DNA of 13,128 nucleotides from DATJUC01 sp035502675. GTDB taxonomy: Bacteria; Vulcanimicrobiota; Vulcanimicrobiia; Vulcanimicrobiales; Vulcanimicrobiaceae. The stretch covers positions 1-13,128 of the forward strand of contig DATJUC010000060.1 in assembly GCA_035502675.1 (NCBI GenBank). Reading direction: 5' to 3'. Under the pieces are notes generated by a model that was given only the letters and a program-made list of their open reading frames with translations, made no database searches and had not been told where the DNA came from. Positions 6,495 to 12,438 of this stretch are shown one piece after another; positions within the stretch are counted from its first letter, which is position 1; every line of letters starts with the position of its first letter. The position numbers and the translations under genes were made by a program.

Positions 6495-7391
6495 TCACCG
6501 CGCCGCCGGCGTCCGTATCCGCAGGTAGCGCGCCATCCCGGCGTAGTCCTCACCGGCCTCGATCTCGGCCTCCGGGAACGCGCCGGCTGCCAGAGCAACC
6601 AGCCCGTCCATCAGCGGCGGGGCGGCTTCGAGCAGCAGCAGCCCTCCCGGCCGCAGCAGGGGGGGCGCGGCCGGCAGAAACGCCCGGTAGGCCCGTAAGC
6701 CGTCGGGACCGCCGTCGAGCGCTTCGCGCGGCTCGAAGGCCAGCGGGTTCGGAGGTGGCGGAATCTCCCCGCTGGGAACGTAGGGCAAGTTCGCAACGAC
6801 GACGTCGAAACTTCGATCGGCGACCGGCGCCGCGAAGCTCCCGTAATGAAAGCGGCATCGCGCGATCACGTTGAGACGCCGGGCGTTATGCTCGGCAATC
6901 TTGACCGCCGCGCTCGACGTATCCGTTCCTTCGACGACGACGCTGGCGTTCTCGGCCGCGATCGTACACGCGATCGCGCCGCTTCCGACCCCGACGTCGA
7001 GGATCGTTACGAAATGCTTGGGTAAGTCCGGATCGGCGCGCTGCTTGACGTGCGCGAGAATCTCGTCGACCAGGTGCTCGCTCTCGGGACGCGGGACCAT
7101 GACCTTCTCGCTCACGGCGAACTGACGGCCGTAGAAGCCCGCGAAACCCAGGATGTAGGCGATCGGCCGGCCTTCGGCGCGCGAGTCGCAGAGTGCGGCG
7201 AATCGCTCGGCCTGCGGCTTCGCGAGGAACGCTTCGCCGTGTGCGACGATCCACTCGCGCTCGCGGCCCAGGACGTGCGCGAGCAAAAGCAGCGCGTCGG
7301 TTCTAGCCGACTCGCTGGTTCGTGCCAGCGAAACGATCCCCCGAGCCAACGTCTGTGCGACGGTCTGGGGCCGATACGAGCCGACCGCCAT
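6495..7391 (-). CDS. prmC: Peptide chain release factor N5-glutamine methyltransferase
   Basis: 298 residues with the PrmC plan: a helical N-terminal domain (about 1-90, with RPIAYILGFAGFYG at 75-88), VMVPRPESEHLVDEIL (97-112), SAM-binding TILDVGVGSGAIACTIA (129-145), catalytic-loop ANLPYVP (200-206) and LDGGPDGLRAYRAFL (225-239). PrmC methylates the glutamine of the GGQ motif of RF1 and RF2 and so speeds peptide release. The loop is NLPY instead of the classical NPPY. Start ATG at 7391 lies 16 bases after the prfA stop, without Shine-Dalgarno, so translation is probably coupled to prfA. The prfA-prmC pairing is widely conserved, which makes the assignment firm over other N5-methyltransferases. 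Confidence 0.95.
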   Translation of the reverse strand: MAVGSYRPQTVAQTLARGIVSLARTSESARTDALLLLAHVLGREREWIVAHGEAFLAKPQAERFAALCDSRAEGRPIAYILGFAGFYGRQFAVSEKVMVPRPESEHLVDEILAHVKQRADPDLPKHFVTILDVGVGSGAIACTIAAENASVVVEGTDTSSAAVKIAEHNARRLNVIARCRFHYGSFAAPVADRSFDVVVANLPYVPSGEIPPPPNPLAFEPREALDGGPDGLRAYRAFLPAAPPLLRPGGLLLLEAAPPLMDGLVALAAGAFPEAEIEAGEDYAGMARYLRIRTPAAR

Positions 7392-7407
7392 CGAGATGGC
7401 CGATTCG

Positions 7408-8499
7408 TTAGCCGGCGTGCACTTCCCCCGCCAGCAGCCGCGCGCGCTCGTCGGCGAGCAGTTCGTCGACGATCGGCTGGATATCGCCGTCCATGATGCC
7501 GCGAATGTTCCCGAAGTTCCGGTTGATGCGATGGTCGGTGACGCGATCTTGGCCGAAGTTGTAGGTCCGAATCTTCTCGGAGCGATCGCCCGTGCCGACC
7601 TGGGAGCGGCGCATCGAACCCACCGCCTCTTCCTGCTCGCGCCGCTTTCGGTCGAACAGCACAGCGCGCAGCATCTGCATCGCCTTTTCCCGGTTTTGCA
7701 TTTGCGAACGCTCTTGCTGCGACGCGACCACCACGCCCGTGGGTACGTGGGTGATCCGAATCGCCGATTCGGTCTTGTTGACGTACTGGCCCCCGGCCCC
7801 TGACGCCTTGTACGTGTCGATCTGCAGGTCGGCGGGTTTGATCTCGACCTCGATGTCGTCGTCGACCTGCGGCAGCACGGCAACGGTCGCCGTGCTCGTG
7901 TGAATGCGGCCCTGCGCTTCGGTTTCGGGCACGCGCTGCACCCGGTGAACCCCGGATTCGTGCTTGAACCAACGATACGGCTCGCCGCCTTTGACCGCGA
8001 ACACGATCTCCTTGTAGCCCCCCGAGTCGCTGACGTTCTCGGAGATGAGTTCGACCTTCATTCCCATGCGCTCCGCAAAGCGCATGTACGCGCGCGCGAG
8101 GTCTCCGGCGAAAATCGCCGCTTCGTCGCCACCCGCCCCGGCTCGAATTTCGACGAAGACGTCCTTGTCGTCGTTGGGGTCGCGCGGGATCATCAGCTGC
8201 TGCAGCTCGGCCTCGAGCTCGAGCTCGCGCTCGCGCAACGCGTCGTTCTCTTCGCGTGCGAGCTCGCGCAGCTCGCCGTCGGTCTCGCGCGCGAGCCGGT
8301 CGTTTTGTTGGATTTCGGTCGCGATTCTCCGCAGCCGGCGATAGGTTTCAACCGGAGCTTCGAGCGCGGCTCGTTCCTTGACCAATGCCGTGTATCGCGT
8401 TTGATCGAAGGCGCCTCGGGGGTTGGCGAGCTCCGCCTCGATCTCGTCGAAGCGACGTGCCATGGCGTCGAGGCGCGCTTGCAGCGATTGCGTCATCAT
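7408..8499 (-). CDS. prfA: Peptide chain release factor 1 (RF1)
   Basis: 363 residues, normal length. It has the peptidyl-hydrolysis motif SGAGGQYVNKTESAIR (233-248, GGQ at 236-238) and the stop-codon recognition tripeptide Pro-Glu-Thr (191-193, in RVPETEAQGRIHTS). That is the RF1-type PxT; RF2 would carry SPF. RF1 reads UAA and UAG. EIRAGAGGDEAAIFAGDL (118-135) is also characteristic. Two ATG codons stand in tandem (8499 and 8496); either gives the expected N-terminus. No Shine-Dalgarno is present: a long hairpin with U-rich tail ends directly at the start codon (8501-8537). prmC, which modifies the GGQ, follows after 16 bases. Confidence 0.98.
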   Translation of the reverse strand: MMTQSLQARLDAMARRFDEIEAELANPRGAFDQTRYTALVKERAALEAPVETYRRLRRIATEIQQNDRLARETDGELRELAREENDALRERELELEAELQQLMIPRDPNDDKDVFVEIRAGAGGDEAAIFAGDLARAYMRFAERMGMKVELISENVSDSGGYKEIVFAVKGGEPYRWFKHESGVHRVQRVPETEAQGRIHTSTATVAVLPQVDDDIEVEIKPADLQIDTYKASGAGGQYVNKTESAIRITHVPTGVVVASQQERSQMQNREKAMQMLRAVLFDRKRREQEEAVGSMRRSQVGTGDRSEKIRTYNFGQDRVTDHRINRNFGNIRGIMDGDIQPIVDELLADERARLLAGEVHAG

Positions 8500-8500
8500 G

Positions 8501-8537
8501 AAAAGAAACGACGAGCCGCGCTACCGCGACTCGTCGT
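8501..8537 (-). terminator. Intrinsic-terminator-type hairpin between rpmE and prfA
   Basis: Minus strand: a 13-bp stem (8537-8525 with 8520-8508, one U-G pair), tetraloop GTAG (8524-8521), then TTTCTTTT (8508-8501). The stem starts 14 bases after the rpmE stop and the tail ends one base before the prfA ATG. It should terminate or attenuate rpmE transcripts and folds over the region where the prfA ribosome site is expected. Confidence 0.75.
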
Positions 8538-8551
8538 CGAAAGCTGGGGCG

Positions 8552-8821
8552 TTAGACGTTCGCGGCGGCCTTGGCCTCGCGACTCGCCTTACGCTTGGCG
8601 GCCTCCTCTTGCTTCTTCTTGGCCGCGGCAGCGCGCTGGTTGAACTTGTCGACGCGTCCGGCGGTGTCGACCAGTTTTTGCTGGCCGGTGAAGAGCGGGT
8701 GGCACGCCGAGCAAATCTCGACCGCGATCTCTTTCAACGTCGAGCCGGTGGTGAACGAGTTTCCGCAGGCGCAGTGTACGCGCGCTTCCGGAAACCAGTT
8801 GGGATGGGTCTTCTCTTTCAC
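8552..8821 (-). CDS. rpmE: 50S ribosomal protein L31, zinc-binding type
   Basis: 89 residues beginning with GTG: MKEKTHPNWFPEARVHCACG, then EICSACHPLFTGQQKLVDTA and GRVDKFNQR. The four cysteines (17, 19, 37, 40) are the zinc ligands of the C+ form of L31. L31 sits on the 50S central protuberance and bridges to the 30S. The common core ends near residue 62; residues 63-89 are a Lys/Ala/Glu-rich tail longer than in most L31 proteins, probably a helix contacting rRNA. The GTG at 8821 lies 9 bases after an extended -10 box, so the mRNA is probably leaderless or nearly so. A strong hairpin ends the unit before prfA. Confidence 0.96.
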   Translation of the reverse strand: MKEKTHPNWFPEARVHCACGNSFTTGSTLKEIAVEICSACHPLFTGQQKLVDTAGRVDKFNQRAAAAKKKQEEAAKRKASREAKAAANV

Positions 8822-8830
8822 AGCCCCTGC

Positions 8831-8839
8831 ATTATAGCA
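8831..8839 (-). promoter_or_regulatory. Extended -10 promoter of rpmE
   Basis: Minus strand reads TGCTATAAT, a perfect TATAAT (8836-8831) with the TG extension one base upstream. No good -35 is found 16-18 bases further up, as is common for extended -10 promoters. The predicted transcription start (8822-8826) is 0-5 bases before the rpmE GTG. Confidence 0.65.
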
Positions 8840-8849
8840 GCCCTGGCAA

Positions 8850-8879
8850 GGGGGCCGGCCGCATCCGCGACCGGCCCCC
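8850..8879. terminator. GC-rich 13-bp hairpin downstream of the S53 peptidase gene
   Basis: A 13-bp stem (8850-8862 with 8867-8879, one G-U pair when read on the minus strand) closes a 4-base loop. It lies 43 bases after the peptidase stop and just upstream of the rpmE promoter. No U-run follows on either strand (only TT on minus), so it may be a weak or Rho-assisted terminator or an mRNA 3' stabiliser. Confidence 0.5.
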
Positions 8880-8891
8880 CGTTGACGGGTC

Positions 8892-8903
8892 CCGCCCGGG
8901 CGG
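8892..8903. repeat. 12-base perfect palindrome in the peptidase 3' untranslated region
   Basis: CCGCCCGGGCGG is its own reverse complement and lies 19 bases downstream of the peptidase stop (minus strand). An overlapping alternative stem CGGGC-AGCC-GCCCG is also possible. It is probably part of the same 3' structured region as the hairpin at 8850-8879; chance in GC-rich DNA is possible. Confidence 0.3.
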
Positions 8904-8922
8904 CTGCCCGAGTGACGCTCGT

Positions 8923-11064
8923 TCAGGGAGCCGGTTGCGCTCCCTTGACGACCGCATCCACCAGGTGGCCGCCGAACGGTACGCCCACGCCGGTCACCAT
9001 GTCGTAGCCCGGTCCGGCGCTGTAGCCGATTGGGGTCGGCAGCGGCGCCGGCGTGTGGCCGGGCTGCGGCGTCGGCGTCGGCGCCGGGACGGCTTGGTTG
9101 TCCCCGTAGACGACGTCGTAGAACGTCTTTTTGTAGCTCGACGACTTGTACAGGCTGTAGATGAACGAGACCGGGTTACCGAGCCGATACGGCTTCGCAC
9201 CGCTCGCGGTCGAGCAGCTCGCCACGGCCGCGCACGCGCTCAGCACGTCGCCCCATTCGGCGTTGGCCTCCGGCGCCGACGCACTCGTGCCGCCGATCGC
9301 ACCCATTTCTTGGAAGCCCGCGAACGCCGAGTTGAGCGCCACCGACGGTCCGGTCGCCGGATCGGCGTCCAGCGCGATGTCGGGCACCTCCCGGTGCGCG
9401 TTGCCGAGCGCCGCGGCTTGTGCGGAGTTGGGAGCGAAGACGGTCGACTTGCCGCCGCCGGAGCCTACGTTGTTCTCGAAGTGGCCGTTGCCGCCGCCGG
9501 TGGTATTGTCGGCCCAGGCGGTGATTTGTCCGTTGACGATGCCGTTCTCACCGATCGGCGCGTTCACGCCGCCGACGGCAACCACGTTGGGATCGCTGGC
9601 GGGATAGCTCACGCAGGCGGTGCCCAGCGGCAGCCCGGTCTGCGGATCGAAGCACTCCCAAGCACCGTTGTCGCCGGACGAAACGAAGACCGCGATGCCC
9701 TCGGCGGCAAACGAGGCGAACTCGATTTGGCCGACGCCCGGTTTGCTCGGATTGCTGGAGATGTAGCCGCTGGCCAAGGCCTCGTTTTCGGGCTCTCCCC
9801 AGCTTAGCGACTGCGTGTCCGACTTGTTGTCGGCGATGGCCTGCTGCAGCGAGTCGTCCGCCAGCTGGATCCCCATCAGCGGATAGTGCTCGGCCCCCTT
9901 CGGGCAGCTGCCGTTCTTCTTGTTCTGCACGATGTAGCCGGTCGCCGGATCGACGCAGATCGACGGATTGTAAGCGATGTAGAACAGCACCGACGACCCG
10001 GGCGCCAAGCTGGCGACCGATTCGGTGTCGAGTTGCGCCTCGCCGTCTTCCGGATTACAGGTGTTGTAATCGGGGGGCGTTGGGAAGGGCGGAATCTGAC
10101 AAGGCGCCGTCACCGGCGGCGGCGCGGTCAGCCCGGCCGGATACGGATCGACCGTGCCGGTGCCGGTGTGGCCGTTGGCCGGCGATGCCGGCTGAGGTGA
10201 CGCCACGTCGTCGGCGACGGCCGCGACCTGAGCGTTCCACTTCTTGCCCAGCGCCGGGACGTCGGCCGGCGAGATCGCCCACGTACCGTTGATCCCCAGG
10301 GTGACGCCGTTTCCGTTATAACCCTCGGCGAACGCGCCGCTGTAGTCGAAGCCGCTCGCGATCATCTGCGGCGGATAGCCCGCGAAGTGCGAATAGATGC
10401 CGCGCACGAAGTACGTGTGTGCGGGGTTGTAGGTGGTCAGGTGCAGCACCGACGTGACCGGCAGCGCTTGCGAGAAGTGCGGCGTCTGCAGCGGTGCGAT
10501 GACCAGCGCCTTTCCGTAGTGGAAGTAGCCGAAGCCCGTTCCGAAAGCTCGCTGCAGCTGGCTCAGGGTCCCCGTCACCGTCAGCACTTCGCGCTGCGGC
10601 CACATGCCGACGCGCATACCGATGTGCGAGAAGTAGTGCGCGACCGTCTTGTAATCCGATTCGGAAGCGCCGAAGCGATCGGCGATCTGCTGCGGCGTTA
10701 GGAAGTGACGGTAGTTTCCGGAGCGCGGATCGCTGGCCGATTGCGCGTAGGCCAACAGTCCGCGCGGATCGCGCATGCGAACGCCGACCATGACCTCCAT
10801 CGCGCCGATCGAGACGGGCCGGTCGAACTGCATGCGTTCCCGCACGGCCTTGCCCCATTCGAAATCGGCGTACGACGCCGGGCCCTTGAACGGGCGCAGC
10901 TCTGCGATTTGCGGATTGACCGCTGCCGCCGGTGCGAACGCCTGGCTGCGAGCGGCCAGTGCGGAGTTCGCGGTGCCGGGAGCCGCCGGCGTCATTCCGC
11001 CGCCGTTACAGCCCGCAACGGCCACCAATGCGGCGACCAGGGTGAAAGAGAGCTCGCGCTTCAT
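8923..11064 (-). CDS. S53 (sedolisin/kumamolisin-like) serine-carboxyl peptidase, lipoprotein precursor
   Basis: 713 residues from ATG at 11064 (GGAGGT 5 bases upstream). The N-terminus MKRELSFTLVAALVAVAGCN has a lipobox (VAGC, Cys19), so it is probably lipid-anchored outside the cytoplasm. Residues about 80-220 are the pro-domain (VEVMVGVR-like start, SGNYRHFLTPQQIADRFG, QLQRAFGTGFGYF). The catalytic domain has Glu342 and Asp346 (GEAQLDTES), oxyanion Asp465 (VFVSSGDNGAWE) and nucleophile Ser594 (GGTSASAPEAN); the calcium site is FYDVVYG (648-654) and AGPGYDMVTGVG (683-694). Such enzymes self-activate at low pH and degrade proteins outside the cell. Odd points: Pro/Thr-rich inserts at about 286-335 and 657-680, and eight cysteines in four close pairs. 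It overlaps the upstream lipoprotein gene as ATGA. Confidence 0.93.
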   Translation of the reverse strand: MKRELSFTLVAALVAVAGCNGGGMTPAAPGTANSALAARSQAFAPAAAVNPQIAELRPFKGPASYADFEWGKAVRERMQFDRPVSIGAMEVMVGVRMRDPRGLLAYAQSASDPRSGNYRHFLTPQQIADRFGASESDYKTVAHYFSHIGMRVGMWPQREVLTVTGTLSQLQRAFGTGFGYFHYGKALVIAPLQTPHFSQALPVTSVLHLTTYNPAHTYFVRGIYSHFAGYPPQMIASGFDYSGAFAEGYNGNGVTLGINGTWAISPADVPALGKKWNAQVAAVADDVASPQPASPANGHTGTGTVDPYPAGLTAPPPVTAPCQIPPFPTPPDYNTCNPEDGEAQLDTESVASLAPGSSVLFYIAYNPSICVDPATGYIVQNKKNGSCPKGAEHYPLMGIQLADDSLQQAIADNKSDTQSLSWGEPENEALASGYISSNPSKPGVGQIEFASFAAEGIAVFVSSGDNGAWECFDPQTGLPLGTACVSYPASDPNVVAVGGVNAPIGENGIVNGQITAWADNTTGGGNGHFENNVGSGGGKSTVFAPNSAQAAALGNAHREVPDIALDADPATGPSVALNSAFAGFQEMGAIGGTSASAPEANAEWGDVLSACAAVASCSTASGAKPYRLGNPVSFIYSLYKSSSYKKTFYDVVYGDNQAVPAPTPTPQPGHTPAPLPTPIGYSAGPGYDMVTGVGVPFGGHLVDAVVKGAQPAP

Positions 11065-12350
11065 CGCGCACCTCCGTGGAACCGGGCGATGTGTTGGAAC
11101 ATAGTCTTGCGCAGTCGCGCGTGGAGCGCCTCGATTTGTGCCGCGAAGTGCGCCTCGGCGGCCAGCGCGGCGACCGCCGAAACCGGCGTCGCCGCGGTGG
11201 CGGCGAAGTGCGCGCGACGGGCCGAGGACGACGACGAGCTGCCGCTCGAGGCCAGCAGCGTCTCGACGGTGTTGATCGTTCCGATCGGCTTGGCGTTGCC
11301 CGAGAACAACACGAAGTACGGCGTGTCGCCTTGCCAATCGTAGTAGTTGTCGATGAAGTCGTCGAGCACGATGCAGACCGGGCCCTCCGCGGTGTAATAG
11401 GTCTTGACGTCGTAGTTGTCGACGTAACCGACGATCGTGTCGATCGTACGCCGGAAGCGGTGGTCGAGCGTGGCCGAGATGCCTGCCCTCGCGTCGCACG
11501 CCGAAGGCGTGGTCGCGGTCGTGGTCGCGATGCGATCGACGTAGAGCGCCGGCGGCTCGCCGAACCACGACGGGATGGTCGCCTCGGGATAGGTGTTCTT
11601 ATTGAGGAAGAGCGTGATGTCGATCGTCGACGGCGACCCGCTGGGGGCCGCGAAATTGAACGACGTATTCGACGGCGTTCCCTCGAACGGACCGCGGTAG
11701 AAACCGGCTCCGGTCGACTGCTCGCTGAGCTTGATCTTGGCCAGCGTTTGATTGACGTTGTAGGTCGTACCGGTTTCGTCGTAGGTACCGTCGGACGCGA
11801 TCGAGCGGTCCTCGTAGTGGCCGTCGCTATACATTTCGTCCACGGTCGCCTTGGGCGAGTTCCTCCAGGTCGTACCGGCGGCCGCCGAAATCTGCTGCGG
11901 GGAGCCGTAGACCGTCGTCGTCGTACTCGACTGGCCGCCGGCCGGCGCGAAGATGCCCGTCACCGCGCCGTACGCATAGACGGACGTTCCCGACGTCGAA
12001 ACGTAGTTGTCGGTAACCGATTTATTCGTTTGCAGGCTGGTCGCGTCGGTTTCCGAGACTTGCGCGTCCGTTGTGGCGCTCGCCGATATTCCGGAAGGCG
12101 GCGTCGTGGCGAACGTATTGATCTGTTGCTTGACCGACGTCTTGACGACGAGCGGCGGTTGGACTTTGCCCTTGGAAAAGCCGTAGTAATAGGTGAACGT
12201 TTGGGTTTGGTTACCGGCGAGATGAATCGTCGGCGCGGGCGTCGGTAGCGGTGGTGTGGGCGTCGGCGTATACGACGGGCTCGTCGTACATGCCGCAAAC
12301 GACACGCACGCGAATGCCAACGCTCCGGCGAACAGAAAGCGCAGCCTCAC
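11061..12350 (-). CDS. Lipoprotein of unknown function, co-translated with the S53 peptidase
   Basis: 429 residues from GTG at 12350, with GGAGGA 5-6 bases upstream. I do not recognise the family. Visible parts: a lipoprotein-type signal (MRLRFLFAGALAFACVSFAA, Cys21), a Pro/Thr linker (TPTPTPPLPTPAPT, 28-41), then a Thr/Ser/Tyr-rich, probably beta-sheet region (about 45-285) with TFTYYYGF, DGHYEDRSIASDGTYDETGT and SWFGEPPALYVDR. A more conserved-looking segment at 303-345 follows (TIVGYVDNYDVKTYYT and VCIVLDDFIDNYYDWQGDTP), with Cys285/Cys326 able to pair. A seven-Ser stretch interrupted by one Gly (368-375) leads into a helical, His/Arg/Ala-rich tail with two AHFAA repeats. The ATGA overlap with the peptidase suggests it is a partner, inhibitor or substrate, which is inference from position only. 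Confidence 0.8.
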   Translation of the reverse strand: MRLRFLFAGALAFACVSFAACTTSPSYTPTPTPPLPTPAPTIHLAGNQTQTFTYYYGFSKGKVQPPLVVKTSVKQQINTFATTPPSGISASATTDAQVSETDATSLQTNKSVTDNYVSTSGTSVYAYGAVTGIFAPAGGQSSTTTTVYGSPQQISAAAGTTWRNSPKATVDEMYSDGHYEDRSIASDGTYDETGTTYNVNQTLAKIKLSEQSTGAGFYRGPFEGTPSNTSFNFAAPSGSPSTIDITLFLNKNTYPEATIPSWFGEPPALYVDRIATTTATTPSACDARAGISATLDHRFRRTIDTIVGYVDNYDVKTYYTAEGPVCIVLDDFIDNYYDWQGDTPYFVLFSGNAKPIGTINTVETLLASSGSSSSSSARRAHFAATAATPVSAVAALAAEAHFAAQIEALHARLRKTMFQHIARFHGGAR

Positions 12351-12438
12351 GCTATTCCTCCAAAGAAAGCAGGCGGTTCGATGTGAGGGCGAAGCGTTCG
12401 CGAAGGAGGCGTCCCGACCCCCCCAAGAAGGTGACGGC
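12351..12438. promoter_or_regulatory. Divergent intergenic region with a small inverted repeat
   Basis: These 88 bases separate two divergent exported-protein genes and must hold or overlap the promoters of at least one. Both ribosome sites are visible (GGAGGA for the minus gene at about 12355-12360; AAGAAGG at 12425-12431 for the plus gene). GCGAA-GCG-TTCGC (12389-12401), with an overlapping TTCGCGAA palindrome (12397-12404), is an operator candidate near the middle. I find no convincing -35/-10 pair on either strand. Confidence 0.4.

Noticed and set aside
5736..6698. Plus-strand open frame of 320 codons opposite the pyrG 5' half
   Set aside because: Composition (Asp/Val/Arg/His) mirrors the complement of conserved pyrG codons; no homology visible.
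8822..8833. Five-codon frame ATG CAG GGG CTG TGA overlapping the rpmE start, as a possible leader peptide
   Set aside because: Its ATG lies inside or directly at the -10 box, so it would not be transcribed from the predicted start.
11065..11568. N-terminal extension of the S53 peptidase frame beyond ATG 11064
   Set aside because: Sequence there is an Arg-rich shadow of the lipoprotein gene; ATG 11064 has GGAGGT and a lipoprotein signal.
11076..12248. Plus-strand open frame of 390 codons opposite the unknown lipoprotein gene
   Set aside because: Arg/Val/Asp-rich shadow. The minus-strand frame has a signal peptide, lipobox, ribosome site and ATGA coupling, which the plus frame lacks.
12256..12438. 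Upstream extension of the plus-strand secreted gene to an ATG at 12256
   Set aside because: It would place 61 residues of unlikely sequence before a clear signal peptide and overlap the divergent gene; GTG 12439 has a ribosome site.
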